Part shown: in pieces, positions 6,437 through 15,758 of the stretch
How positions within the stretch are numbered: position 1 is the stretch's first letter
How the letters are laid out: every line of letters begins with the position of its first letter
NCBI GenBank assembly: GCA_910585295.1
Contig: CAJUDE010000049.1
Span: 1-64,000 of the forward strand
Source: an uncultured Lachnospiraceae bacterium
GTDB taxonomy: Bacteria; Bacillota; Clostridia; Lachnospirales; Lachnospiraceae
Direction: 5' to 3'
Length of the DNA stretch: 64,000 nucleotides
Program-made: the position numbers and the translations under genes
Notes under the pieces: generated by a model
Told to the model about the DNA's origin: nothing
Databases searched by the model: none
The model's input: the letters and a program-made list of their open reading frames with translations, nothing else

Positions 6437-8315
6437 TACAAGGGAAGAGTTAGAAGCCAGAAGGAAAGAGTATGCAGCTTCTTTAAAAACCCAGAAGAAA
6501 CAGGTCTTAATTTGCGCTGGGACAGGATGTGTGGCTGGCGGCTCCTTGAATATTTATGCGAGGCTGCAGGAAATCTTAATAGAACGTGGGGTGAAATGTT
6601 CCCTGAAGCTGGAAAAAGAACCTCATGACGAAAGCGTTGGGCTGAAAAAATCCGGCTGCCATGGGTTCTGTGAGATGGGGCCGCTGCTTCGGATTGAGCC
6701 AAAAGGCATTTTATATATCAGGGTAAAGGTAGAAGACTGTGAAGAAATTATTGAGGAGAGCATTATCAATGACCGTGTGATTGAACGGCTGGTCTACCAC
6801 GACCAGGAAGGGAAAGCTTTTGAAAAACAGGAGGACATCCCGTTTTATAAGCAGCAGACCCGTGTGGCATTGGAAGATTGCGGGCATATCAATGCGGAAT
6901 CAATCAAAGAATACATAGCGGTAGGCGGGTACGGCGCAGTGGCAAAGGCATTGTTCGATATGACCCCACAGCAGCTTGTGGACGAGGTGTCTGAGGCGTC
7001 CTTGCGCGGAAGGGGCGGCGGAGGCTTCCCTACCGGGCGGAAATGGTCACAGGTGCTTGCCCAGAAGGAAGAAGTGAAATATGTGGTCTGCAACGGGGAT
7101 GAAGGGGATCCAGGGGCATTTATGGACCGAAGCATGATGGAGGGCGACCCCCACCGCGTTATTGAGGGCATGCTGATTGCCGGGATTGCAACAGGCGCCC
7201 ATTATGGCTATATTTATGTACGTGCAGAATACCCATTGGCAGTGGAGCGCCTTCAAACTGCCATCAATAAGGCGGAGGAGAAAGGGCTGCTGGGCAGAAA
7301 TATCCTGAATTCCGGTTTTGATTTTGATTTAAAAATCAGCCAGGGGGCAGGCGCGTTTGTCTGCGGGGAAGGCTCCGCGCTGACGGCTTCCATTGAAGGG
7401 AACCGGGGCATGCCAAGGGTCAAGCCGCCCCGTACCGTGGAAAAAGGTTTATTTGAGAAACCGACGGTTTTGAACAATGTGGAGACTTACTGCAACGTCC
7501 CGCCCATTATCAGCAAGGGCGCGGCATGGTATAAGACAATAGGCCCAGACAACAACCATGGCACCAAGGCGTTTGCCTTGACAGGGAACGTAATGAACAC
7601 GGGGCTTATTGAGGTTCCTATGGGGACAACGTTACGGGAAGTGATTTTTGATATTGGGGGCGGCGTGAAAGGCGGCGAGTTTAAGGCGGTGCAGATTGGC
7701 GGGCCTTCTGGCGGCTGCCTTTGCATTAACCCTACCGAGGACCATTTGGACTTGCATTTGGACTTTGATTCCCTGAAAAAAGTAGGGGCAATGATTGGCA
7801 GCGGCGGGCTTGTGGTGATGAATGACAAAAGCTGCATGGTGGAAGTGGCGAGGTTCTTTATGAATTTTACTCAAAATGAGTCTTGCGGCAAATGCATCCC
7901 CTGCCGGGAAGGCACCAAACGGATGTTGGAGCTGTTAAATGACATTTGCGAGGGCAGGGGGACTATGAGGCACATCACTCTGTTAGAGGAGCTTGCGGAG
8001 ACAATTTCTGCAACGGCGCTGTGTGGGCTGGGCAAGACGGCGGCTTCCCCAGTGGTCAGCACAATGAAGTATTTCCGGGAAGAGTACCTTGCCCATGTGG
8101 TGGATAAAAAATGCCCGGCAGGACAATGCAAAGCGTTAGTCAATTTCCAGATTGACCCAGAACTTTGCAAAGGCTGCAGCAAATGTGCGAAAATCTGCCC
8201 GGTTGGGGCGATTTCAGGTGAAATTAAGAAACCGTTCACCATTGATACGGCAAAATGCATTAAGTGCGGGGCGTGCAGGGATGGCTGCAATTTCCACGCA
8301 GTAAAAGAAGTGTAG
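6426..8315 (+). CDS. hydB: NAD-linked [FeFe] hydrogenase subunit HydB (NuoF-like)
   Basis: A 629-residue flavoprotein subunit that binds FMN and NAD(H). In order: an N-terminal thioredoxin-like [2Fe-2S] domain (LICAGTGC, GCHGFCEMGP), the NuoF core with RGRGGGGFPTGRKW and CNGDEGDPGAFMDR for NADH and FMN, a [4Fe-4S] site ESCGKCIPCREGTKRM, and two C-terminal ferredoxin motifs (CKGCSKCAKICPVGAI and CIKCGACRDGC). The extra C-terminal ferredoxin distinguishes HydB of bifurcating hydrogenases from respiratory NuoF. In such complexes, oxidation of NADH and reduced ferredoxin is coupled to H2 formation, or the reverse. Confidence 0.94.
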   Translation: MRINTREELEARRKEYAASLKTQKKQVLICAGTGCVAGGSLNIYARLQEILIERGVKCSLKLEKEPHDESVGLKKSGCHGFCEMGPLLRIEPKGILYIRVKVEDCEEIIEESIINDRVIERLVYHDQEGKAFEKQEDIPFYKQQTRVALEDCGHINAESIKEYIAVGGYGAVAKALFDMTPQQLVDEVSEASLRGRGGGGFPTGRKWSQVLAQKEEVKYVVCNGDEGDPGAFMDRSMMEGDPHRVIEGMLIAGIATGAHYGYIYVRAEYPLAVERLQTAINKAEEKGLLGRNILNSGFDFDLKISQGAGAFVCGEGSALTASIEGNRGMPRVKPPRTVEKGLFEKPTVLNNVETYCNVPPIISKGAAWYKTIGPDNNHGTKAFALTGNVMNTGLIEVPMGTTLREVIFDIGGGVKGGEFKAVQIGGPSGGCLCINPTEDHLDLHLDFDSLKKVGAMIGSGGLVVMNDKSCMVEVARFFMNFTQNESCGKCIPCREGTKRMLELLNDICEGRGTMRHITLLEELAETISATALCGLGKTAASPVVSTMKYFREEYLAHVVDKKCPAGQCKALVNFQIDPELCKGCSKCAKICPVGAISGEIKKPFTIDTAKCIKCGACRDGCNFHAVKEV

Positions 8316-8328
8316 GAGGGTGGCTGAC

Positions 8329-10026
8329 ATGGAAAAATATATGATAATTGATGGCGAGCGCATCACGTTCACCGATGAAAAAAATATACTTGCAGTCATT
8401 CGTAAGGCAGGGATTATCTTACCGACTTTTTGTTACTATTCTGACCTGTCCATTTATGGGGCGTGCAGGATGTGCGTGGTAGAAGACCAGTGGGGCGGCA
8501 TTATCGCGTCCTGTTCCACACCGCCGAAACATGGGATGGAAATACGGACCAATACGCCGCAGCTTTATTACCACAGGAAACGTATTTTGGAACTGCTCCT
8601 GGCTGCCCATTGCAGGGACTGCACAACCTGTGAAAAAAATGGGAAATGCAAGCTGCAGGAACTTGCCACAAGGTTTGGGATACCAGGCGTCCGGTTTGAA
8701 AATACGAACCCTATCCGGCCAATTGACACATCTTCTAAAGCGATTGTACGCAATCCAAATAAATGTATCCTTTGCGGCGACTGTGTGCGTGTCTGCAGCG
8801 AGATTCAGCATGTGGGGGCGATTGACTTCGCCCACCGGGGTTCCAAAATGGAAATTTCCACTGCATTTGGCAGGGATATTGCAGATACCAATTGTGTCAA
8901 TTGCGGGCAGTGCGCGGCAGTATGCCCTACCGGAGCCATTACGATTAAGCGTGATACCCATGATGTGTGGGAGGCGATCCATAACCCAAAGAAACGGGTG
9001 GTAGTCCAAATTGCCCCGGCAGTCCGGGTGGCAATTGGCGAAGCCTATGGGTATGAGCCAGGGGAAAATACCATTGGGAAACTGGTGGCTTCCCTGCGCA
9101 GGCTGGGCGTGGACGCTATTTTTGACACGTCAGTGGGGGCGGACTTGACCATTATGGAGGAATCAGAGGAATTGGTAGAGGCGTTGGAAGAAGAGGGAAG
9201 GGAATACCCGCTGTTCACTTCCTGCTGCCCCGCTTGGATTCGGTTTGTGGAAACCCAATACCCCCATCTGATGAAATATGTATCCACGTCCAAATCCCCT
9301 ATGGAGATGTTTGGCGCGGTCATCAAGGAATACTATAAAAAGCAGGATAAAAAAGAAAAGAAGGAAACGGTGTCTGTTGCAGTTATGCCATGTACAGCCA
9401 AGAAGTTTGAGGCTTCCAGGGAAGAGTTTAAACGTAAGGGCGTCCCAGATGTGGATTATGTGCTGACTTCGGAAGAAGTCATTACGATGCTGCAGGAAAT
9501 TGGGATCCGGTTCGACCGTTTAGAGCCGGAAGCCTATGATATGCCATTTTCTATTTTTTCAGGGGCTGGAGTGATTTTCGGGGCTACCGGGGGCGTGACG
9601 GAAGCGGCAGTGCGCCGGGTAGTGGAGGATAAAAGCCCAAAGGCGTTGAAAGAAATTGAATTTATTGGCTTGCGCGGCATGGAGGGCGTGAAGGTGTGCG
9701 AGCTTCCTTTGGGAGGGCGTACCATACGCATTGGCGTAGTCAGCGGGCTTGGCAACGCAGATAGGCTTTTACAGAAGATTGAAGCCGGCGAAGAGCATTT
9801 TGACTTTGTGGAAGTGATGGCATGCCCAGGCGGGTGCGTGGCAGGGGCAGGGCAGCCGTTTGCCCGTTCTACGGAAAAACGGATGCGTGCCGAAGGGCTT
9901 TACAAAAACGATAAGGCCCTTCAGATTAAGCGGAGTGAAGAGAACCCATTGGTGGAAACGCTTTATAGTGATTTGCTTAAGAACCGGGAGCATGAGCTTC
10001 TCCATGTGGACTATCTGCACGAGTAA
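8329..10026 (+). CDS. hydA: [FeFe] hydrogenase catalytic subunit HydA
   Basis: A 565-residue catalytic subunit. The N-terminal [2Fe-2S] domain (CRMCVVE) is followed by the His-ligated cluster (HCRDCTTCEKNGKCKLQ) and two [4Fe-4S] motifs (CILCGDCVRVCSE, CVNCGQCAAVCPTGA). The H-cluster motifs are all present: TSCCPAW (L1), MPCTAKKFEA (L2) and EVMACPGGCVAGAGQP (L3), where the usual GGGQP reads GAGQP. I prefer the ATG with AGGAGG 9 bases upstream; the GTG at 8320 directly abuts that site. No maturases (hydE/F/G) lie in the window. A strong terminator follows. Confidence 0.94.
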   Translation: MEKYMIIDGERITFTDEKNILAVIRKAGIILPTFCYYSDLSIYGACRMCVVEDQWGGIIASCSTPPKHGMEIRTNTPQLYYHRKRILELLLAAHCRDCTTCEKNGKCKLQELATRFGIPGVRFENTNPIRPIDTSSKAIVRNPNKCILCGDCVRVCSEIQHVGAIDFAHRGSKMEISTAFGRDIADTNCVNCGQCAAVCPTGAITIKRDTHDVWEAIHNPKKRVVVQIAPAVRVAIGEAYGYEPGENTIGKLVASLRRLGVDAIFDTSVGADLTIMEESEELVEALEEEGREYPLFTSCCPAWIRFVETQYPHLMKYVSTSKSPMEMFGAVIKEYYKKQDKKEKKETVSVAVMPCTAKKFEASREEFKRKGVPDVDYVLTSEEVITMLQEIGIRFDRLEPEAYDMPFSIFSGAGVIFGATGGVTEAAVRRVVEDKSPKALKEIEFIGLRGMEGVKVCELPLGGRTIRIGVVSGLGNADRLLQKIEAGEEHFDFVEVMACPGGCVAGAGQPFARSTEKRMRAEGLYKNDKALQIKRSEENPLVETLYSDLLKNREHELLHVDYLHE

Positions 10027-10040
10027 CTTAATGGTATCGG

Positions 10041-10088
10041 AAAAATCAGCGGGAGGGGCGGGGATGCTTTTCCCGCTGATTTTTCTTT
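10041..10088 (+). terminator. Terminator of the hyd operon
   Basis: A perfect 14-bp stem, AAAAATCAGCGGGA (10041-10054) with TCCCGCTGATTTTT (10071-10084), ends in a T run 15 bases after the hydA stop. Confidence 0.85.
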
Positions 10089-10124
10089 GATAGGAAATAC
10101 TTTCGGATTTTCCTATCAAAGAAA
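10082..10124. repeat. 16-bp perfect inverted repeat after the hyd terminator
   Basis: TTTCTTTGATAGGAAA (10082-10097) pairs perfectly with 10109-10124 around an 11-base spacer. The TAGGAAA...TTTCCTAT frame with an internal ACTTTC resembles the first hairpin of the composite element at 51432-51476. It overlaps the end of the hyd terminator. Confidence 0.6.
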
Positions 10125-10224
10125 AAGCGATTATCACAGGGCCTGCCCCAGCGAATCGAGTGTACTGCGGCGGGACGCTTTAGGGATTTTCTGGAAAAAT
10201 ATGTACACTTTGTTGTTCTTTTAC

Positions 10225-10253
10225 TTGTCCATCCTGCAATCCTAAAGTATAAT
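10225..10253 (+). promoter_or_regulatory. Promoter of the ferredoxin-flavodoxin gene
   Basis: TTGTCC, a 17-base spacer and a perfect TATAAT lie about 37 bases ahead of the start codon, indicating transcription separate from the hyd operon. Confidence 0.6.
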
Positions 10254-10289
10254 AGGAAACATATGAAAAGAAAACGGGAGGGATTTACC

Positions 10290-11051
10290 ATGATTAACAC
10301 AATAGATTTCTATTATTTCAGCCCTACAGGAGGGACAAAGCAAGTAGGGGAAATTTTTTGTGAAGGGCTTTGCACACATGTAAAAGCCATAGATTTGGGC
10401 TGCAAGGGCAAACAGGCAGGGCAGCCAGAAGGGGAATTGGCAGTTATTGCAGCGCCAGTGTATGGGGGCAGGATTCCGGCTATGGCGGTAAAAAAGCTAG
10501 AGGCGCTGGAAGGCAATGGGAAGTTGGCAGTCACTTTGGCGGTTTATGGGACACGGGCTTATGAGGACGCCCTTTTGGAGCTGAACCAGGCTGCAGAGAA
10601 ACAGGGGTTTCGGGTAGCCGCATCGGCAGCCCTTGTGGCAAGGCATTCCATTGTGCCGGCAGTGGGGGCAGGAAGGCCAGATCAGGTGGATCGGGAAGAA
10701 ATTCTTATATTTGCTGGGAAAGTATTGGACAAGATAAAGGATTGGGAAGGGGGCGCTGTAAAAGTTCCTGGAAATTATCCTTACAAAAAAGAGATGGAAG
10801 TATCTGCAGCGCCAATTTCATTGCCTTCTTGCAGCCAGTGCGGCAAATGCGGCTCTGTCTGCCCTACAGGGGCAATCCAAGTAGAGGATGGCAAAGTTGG
10901 GACAAAGCTGGATTCCTGTATGTTATGTATGGCCTGCGTTTATGCCTGCCCGCAACATGCGCGTATGCTGCCCACGCCAATGCAGGAGGCATTGGAGCAG
11001 AAGCTTGGGGCATTAAAGTCGGTTCGCAGGGAAAATGAATATTTCCTGTAA
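10290..11051 (+). CDS. EFR1-type flavodoxin/ferredoxin protein
   Basis: A 253-residue protein with an N-terminal flavodoxin-like fold (FYYFSPTGGTKQVGEIF, the FMN phosphate loop, then APVYGGRIPAMAVKKL) and a C-terminal dicluster ferredoxin domain (CSQCGKCGSVCPTGAI, CMLCMACVYACPQHA). This is the EFR1 arrangement, common in Clostridia and of unknown partner. It may accept electrons from the ferredoxin pool maintained by the neighbouring hydrogenase. I start at the ATG 7 bases after GGGAGGG, not the ATG at 10263. Confidence 0.85.
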   Translation: MINTIDFYYFSPTGGTKQVGEIFCEGLCTHVKAIDLGCKGKQAGQPEGELAVIAAPVYGGRIPAMAVKKLEALEGNGKLAVTLAVYGTRAYEDALLELNQAAEKQGFRVAASAALVARHSIVPAVGAGRPDQVDREEILIFAGKVLDKIKDWEGGAVKVPGNYPYKKEMEVSAAPISLPSCSQCGKCGSVCPTGAIQVEDGKVGTKLDSCMLCMACVYACPQHARMLPTPMQEALEQKLGALKSVRRENEYFL

Positions 11052-11062
11052 AAGGAGTAACT

Positions 11063-12052
11063 ATGATGCAAATAGCTTTTATCGACTTGTTTTGTGGAGT
11101 GGGCGGCATACGTTTGGGAATGGAACAGGCAGGGTTCCATTGTGTAATGTCATCAGACATTAACAGGGAATGCCAAAACACATATTATGAAAATTTTGGT
11201 GAGATGCCGCAAGGTGATATAAAAGAAATTGATGGGGCAAGCATACCGGACCATGAAATATTATGCGCAGGCTTTCCCTGCCAGCCTTTTAGCATTTCTG
11301 GCAAACAAAAGGGATTTGAAGATACGCGTGGAACCCTTTTTTTTGAAATATGCCGTATTATCAATAGGAAAAAGCCAACCATTGTATTTTTGGAAAATGT
11401 GAAACATTTAGTGCATCATGACCATGGGAAAACACTTGAAATAATTTTGAGTAAGTTAGAAGAGTTGGGGTATGCCGTTTCTTGGCATATATTAAATGGT
11501 TCTGATTTTGGGGTGCCTCAAAATCGGGAAAGGATAATTATTATTGGCTCACTTCGCAAAAACTTTAATTTTGATGCAATCAAAACCCAACCACGTGGGA
11601 GGCTGATTGATTATTTAGACGAGGATGGGGAGTTTGAATATTTGGATTCAGAAGCATATACTTTGATTGAGAATCCGAAACAGCAGCCTGGTTCTGGGCT
11701 TATATTTGCGGGGTACCGAAACAAGTCAATTAGAAAAGTTGGGGTCCGTCCAGGCACAGAACATTTATCACGGGTTCATAAGCAGCCGAACCGCATTTAT
11801 TCTGCATTTGGCATCCATCCGACTTTACCATCCCAAGAAACTTCGGGCCGATATTTTATTTTGACCGAGGATGGGAGGGTAAGGAAACTTACGCTTAATG
11901 AGTGTTGGAGGATCATGGGGTTTCCAGAAACATATAAAAAAATAAGCGCTGTGGGGGAACAATATAAACAATTGGGCAATTCTGTCTGTGTGCCAATGAT
12001 TGCGGCAGTTGCCCATGAAATAAAAAATCAATTTTTTGGGGATGGTAAATGA
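11063..12052 (+). CDS. DNA (cytosine-5-)-methyltransferase
   Basis: A 329-residue C5-cytosine methyltransferase with the family motifs in order: FIDLFCGVGGIRLGMEQAGF (motif I, SAM binding), AGFPCQPFSISGKQKGFED (motif IV with the catalytic Cys), FLENVKHL (motif VI), QNRERIIIIG (motif VIII), and YKQLGNSVCVPM (motif X). Length and spacing are those of a complete HhaI-type enzyme. Its TGA overlaps the ATGATG of the next gene, as in type II restriction-modification pairs. The gene is more AT-rich than the hydrogenase genes beside it, suggesting transfer. The target site cannot be read from the sequence. Confidence 0.95.
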   Translation: MMQIAFIDLFCGVGGIRLGMEQAGFHCVMSSDINRECQNTYYENFGEMPQGDIKEIDGASIPDHEILCAGFPCQPFSISGKQKGFEDTRGTLFFEICRIINRKKPTIVFLENVKHLVHHDHGKTLEIILSKLEELGYAVSWHILNGSDFGVPQNRERIIIIGSLRKNFNFDAIKTQPRGRLIDYLDEDGEFEYLDSEAYTLIENPKQQPGSGLIFAGYRNKSIRKVGVRPGTEHLSRVHKQPNRIYSAFGIHPTLPSQETSGRYFILTEDGRVRKLTLNECWRIMGFPETYKKISAVGEQYKQLGNSVCVPMIAAVAHEIKNQFFGDGK

Positions 12053-12798
12053 TGGGACACAAAGAAGTGCTTGAACAAATATACAAAGATGCTTTATCTG
12101 CAACAGCTATTTTAGATTACAGCACAACCTTGCCACAGGAAACAGCAAAACAAATTGAGTTATTGGTTGCCCGTTCAGAGGCAAATAAAGGTCTGGTCAC
12201 AGTATTGATTACATTGCTGACGCATAAAATTGTAAATGGAAGCCAGGATATACGTTACCATCAGGCACAACAACCAAATGGATTTGCAGGCCGGAGCATT
12301 GATAAGGAGGTAATTACGCCATTTATGAAATCAGTTAGTTTTCCTGCAATGGCAGAATCTGGCTGGCTGACACGTTCCTTGGAACAGCCACATCCATACA
12401 CACTTGACTATCCAGGCAGGATAAAGCCTGATATTGTGAAAACAGCTTTTTTGCAAATGATAGATAAAGTGCAAGTGCAAGGGGAAGAGCCACAGGATGT
12501 ATTGTTATATTTTTTAAAATTGCTTATCAAGCAAAGGGATGATATGAATATAGAACTTGCGAAGCCCCATAGCCTTTCGATATCAAAAATAATTAAGCTT
12601 TTAGAGCAGCATTTTACATATAAATATTCTTGCGCAGGGGCTTCCCGTTTGCCAACACTTGCAATTTATGCGGCATACCAATGCATGATGGGGCAAATTG
12701 CACGATATAACGGAAAAACCCTATGTCCGCTTGAACCCCACAATTCTGCGGATGCACAGTCTGGCAGAATAGGGGATATTGATATTAATAGAAAATAA
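12049..12798 (+). CDS. Type II restriction endonuclease, probably C-terminally truncated
   Basis: A 249-residue protein overlapping the methyltransferase stop by 4 bases. It contains SGWLTRSLEQPHPYTLDYPG and ends SADAQSGRIGDIDINRK. It reads as a type II restriction enzyme; resemblance to the SacI family is possible but recalled, not checked. The ending looks abrupt: GDIDIN resembles the first strand of a PD-(D/E)xK site, yet no E-x-K follows. Neither other frame downstream supplies one. I infer loss of the 3' part by deletion, leaving an active methylase with a dead nuclease. A complete small enzyme with another catalytic motif cannot be excluded. Confidence 0.6.
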   Translation: MMGHKEVLEQIYKDALSATAILDYSTTLPQETAKQIELLVARSEANKGLVTVLITLLTHKIVNGSQDIRYHQAQQPNGFAGRSIDKEVITPFMKSVSFPAMAESGWLTRSLEQPHPYTLDYPGRIKPDIVKTAFLQMIDKVQVQGEEPQDVLLYFLKLLIKQRDDMNIELAKPHSLSISKIIKLLEQHFTYKYSCAGASRLPTLAIYAAYQCMMGQIARYNGKTLCPLEPHNSADAQSGRIGDIDINRK

Positions 12799-12910
12799 TT
12801 TGCGGCATTCGCGGTATGCTTGTGAAACCGTGGTGTTTGCCTATTGCTTGCGAAAACAGACAATAGCCAGGGCGCCAGCCATAGAAGCTGCGGGTGGGAG
12901 GGGAGGTAGT

Positions 12911-15757
12911 ATGGTAAATTTTGTTATCGGATTGGAATGTTTTGGCATATGCCTGACAATGATAGCGTTGCTCCTTCTGCTGAATGGGGATGGGGCAAGG
13001 GAACAGAAATTGCTGATTATCATTATGTGCGGCTCACTGGTACAGAATGTGGGCTATTTATTGGAACTGACCGCGCCTACGCTGGAAGCCGCCATGACGG
13101 CGGTAGTTGTAGAAAATGTCGGTTCTGCCTTTGTGCCATTGTGTTATTGCTGGTTTATTTATATCTATTGTTATATTACTCCCCCCATAAAGCTTTTCAG
13201 GGTTCTTGGGGCGGTCAATTTTTTCATCCTGCCCGCGGTCTTTTTTAACTGGAACGGGCTTTTTTACCAGGAAGTCCAGTGGGAAGCGGATGCGAGCGGG
13301 TTTTACCATATCAACATCACATATGGCCCGCTGTATATGTTTTTTATGGTTAGCCGCATTATTATTCCATATACCCTTTGCATCTACATATTGGTGAGCG
13401 CTATCCGTGCGCGCTCGGACCAGAAGGTGAACCGCCAGTATTGGACGATTCTTGTGATTTCTACTTTTCCAGTCATTATGCTGGTGGCGTATGTTTTTAA
13501 ATTAGTTGAAGTATTTGACTTTACCCCAATAACGTTGATGGTCTCTATGGCCATGGTGGTTATCGTGGTCTGGAGCCGGCGTAATTATGATTTCCGCCAT
13601 CTGGCGGCAGCAAAAGTCCTGGAAAGCCTGGGCGACGGCGTAATCACGCTGGATGACCATGACCGTTTGGTCAGTTATAACAGGGCGGCGGCAAATATTT
13701 TTACCGGCCTCCCTGCCCATAAGCTGGGGGAGGATATCCGGGTTGTGGAGGGGTTCCAGGAGGAAATGCTGAATGAGGATGTCCCACAGAGCTTTTTAAT
13801 TAACGGGCAGCATTATGAGAGCCATAGCAAGCATATTATAGATGAAAATGGCAAGATACAGGGCAGCGTCATTTTGATTTTGGATATGACCGACATCAAG
13901 GATTATATCAACGAGATTAAACGGGTGCGGCACCAGGCGGAGAAAGCCAGCATTGCCAAAAGCGAATTCCTTGCCAATATGTCCCATGAAATACGCACCC
14001 CAATGAATGCCATAATTGGGCTGAACGACCTTATTATGGAGGAATGCGGGGACTCAGAGATTTACGCCCATGCAAAGGATGTCCAGTCTGCAGCAAAGAA
14101 CCTGCTGGCGATTATCAATGATATTTTGGACTTGTCTAAGGTGGAAGCGGGCAAAATGGAACTGGTTTATGTAGACTATTACATAAAAGCTATGGCCGAT
14201 GAAGTTATTGCAATGATGGATATGGCGGCTTCCCAGCGGGGGCTGATTTTGAAGTATGAGTGCGACGGAGCCATTCCCTGCTGCTATAGCGGCGATGACG
14301 GCAGGATCAAACAGATTTTGATTAATATCCTCAACAATGCCATTAAGTTCACGAAGAAAGGGTATGTGCGTACTTATATTACTGGGAAGCCTGGGAAAGA
14401 TGCGGATGAGGAACTGCTGGTTTTCCAGGTAGAGGACACAGGCTGCGGCATTCGGCAAGAGGACCTTGGCAAGATTTTTGAGGACTTCCGGCAAGTGGAT
14501 TCTAAACGGAACCGGAGCGCGGAAGGCACTGGGCTGGGGCTTGCAATCGTAAAGCATCTGGTGGAGCTTATGGGAGGCGCCATTGAGCTGGAAAGCACCT
14601 ATGGGCAAGGGACGACAGTTACAATTACAATTCCCCAGAAGATTGTGGATCGAAGGCCTGTTTCAGAGATGCCAGAGATGCCGCAGACAGAACAGAAGGT
14701 TACAAATAGTTTTACAGCGCCTGGCGTGAAAGTGCTGATTGTTGATGACAATATGATTAACCGCAAGGTGGCCAGGGGCTTTTTGAAAAATTATGCTTTC
14801 GACCTGGACGAGGCAGGAAGCGGGCCGGAGGCTATTGAACTGGTGCGGGCCGCCCGGTATGATATTATCTTTATGGACCATATGATGCCTGGCATGGACG
14901 GCATTGAGGCGGCGGAGGTTATCCGAAAGGACTGCGGGGAAAATGGGGCTGCCCCTGTAATAGTCGCATTGACTGCCAATGCCATGGAAGGGATGCGGGA
15001 ACATTTCCTAAAGTGCGGTTTTGAGGATTTTATTTCCAAACCGCTTGATAAAAGGGAATTGAACCAGCTTTTATTGCGTTGGGTGCCAGAAGAGTACAGG
15101 AATATGGAAGAAAAAGAAGTGGCGCCGAAACCCTTTGACCCAGCCGCCTTTCAGATTGACGGGGTGGACATGGATGCCGCAATGCGTTATTATTCCGGTG
15201 ATGAAGAAGGGTTTGCCGATTTGCTGGAGCTTTATTGTATAGATGGCAAACGCAAGATGGAGCTGCTGCCTGAGCTTGCACAGTCAGACCTTTCACGCTA
15301 TCAAATAGAGGTGCATGGGCTTAAGAGCGCGTCAGCCAACATCGGGGCTATGGATGTCTCTGCTATGGCCCGTGCGCAAGAAGATGCAGCGGCGCGAGGG
15401 GACAGGGAATTTATCGCTGGGCAATTTCCAGCGCTGTTGGATAAATTTGAAACGCTTTTGGGGAATATCGGGCAGTTTCTAAAACAGCGCGGGCAAGAGG
15501 ATAATAAGGAAGGGAAGCTTCCCTGCCTGCCAATGGAGGAGTTGAGGGGACACATAGCGTCCGCTTTGGAAGACCTGGCGCATTTTCGGTCTCAGGAGTG
15601 TGCAAAAAGGATAGAAGGGCTGCTGCTCCATGAGCTGCCAGAGGAGGCAGCCAAAATGCTTTTGGAGATACAAGGGCAATTGAAGCTGTTTGAGGATGAT
15701 AACGCGGAAGGGCTGTTGAGCCAGATGCTGGGCGCACTTGAAAAGGAGGAAGATTGA
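12911..15757 (+). CDS. Hybrid sensor histidine kinase (7TM-PAS-HisKA-ATPase-REC-HPt)
   Basis: A 948-residue membrane kinase. The N-terminus has about seven hydrophobic helices (residues 1-215, 7TM histidine-kinase sensor type). Next come a PAS domain (about 225-330), HisKA with phospho-acceptor H359 in MSHEIRTPMNAIIGL, an ATPase domain (NNAIKFTKKGYV, DTGCGI, GTGLGLAIVKHLVELMGG), a receiver with D656 (IIFMDHMMPGMDG) and an HPt domain with H802 (VHGLKSASANIGA). It can therefore run a full phosphorelay in cis. GGAGG precedes the ATG; the longer frame from 12779 reaches into remnant sequence after the nuclease. The next gene is a lone receiver, the likely final acceptor. Confidence 0.92.
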   Translation: MVNFVIGLECFGICLTMIALLLLLNGDGAREQKLLIIIMCGSLVQNVGYLLELTAPTLEAAMTAVVVENVGSAFVPLCYCWFIYIYCYITPPIKLFRVLGAVNFFILPAVFFNWNGLFYQEVQWEADASGFYHINITYGPLYMFFMVSRIIIPYTLCIYILVSAIRARSDQKVNRQYWTILVISTFPVIMLVAYVFKLVEVFDFTPITLMVSMAMVVIVVWSRRNYDFRHLAAAKVLESLGDGVITLDDHDRLVSYNRAAANIFTGLPAHKLGEDIRVVEGFQEEMLNEDVPQSFLINGQHYESHSKHIIDENGKIQGSVILILDMTDIKDYINEIKRVRHQAEKASIAKSEFLANMSHEIRTPMNAIIGLNDLIMEECGDSEIYAHAKDVQSAAKNLLAIINDILDLSKVEAGKMELVYVDYYIKAMADEVIAMMDMAASQRGLILKYECDGAIPCCYSGDDGRIKQILINILNNAIKFTKKGYVRTYITGKPGKDADEELLVFQVEDTGCGIRQEDLGKIFEDFRQVDSKRNRSAEGTGLGLAIVKHLVELMGGAIELESTYGQGTTVTITIPQKIVDRRPVSEMPEMPQTEQKVTNSFTAPGVKVLIVDDNMINRKVARGFLKNYAFDLDEAGSGPEAIELVRAARYDIIFMDHMMPGMDGIEAAEVIRKDCGENGAAPVIVALTANAMEGMREHFLKCGFEDFISKPLDKRELNQLLLRWVPEEYRNMEEKEVAPKPFDPAAFQIDGVDMDAAMRYYSGDEEGFADLLELYCIDGKRKMELLPELAQSDLSRYQIEVHGLKSASANIGAMDVSAMARAQEDAAARGDREFIAGQFPALLDKFETLLGNIGQFLKQRGQEDNKEGKLPCLPMEELRGHIASALEDLAHFRSQECAKRIEGLLLHELPEEAAKMLLEIQGQLKLFEDDNAEGLLSQMLGALEKEED

Positions 15758-15758
15758 T

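Noticed and set aside
2991..12798. A single large defence island or prophage spanning the Septu-like genes, hydrogenase and R-M genes
   Set aside because: The genes in between (merR, hydCBA, EFR1) are ordinary chromosomal genes, and there are no integrase, att sites or phage genes, so two separate small insertions are more likely.
12779..12910. N-terminal extension of the hybrid kinase from 12779
   Set aside because: The first part overlaps the nuclease gene and has no ribosome site; the ATG at 12911 is preceded by GGAGG and opens with the first membrane helix.
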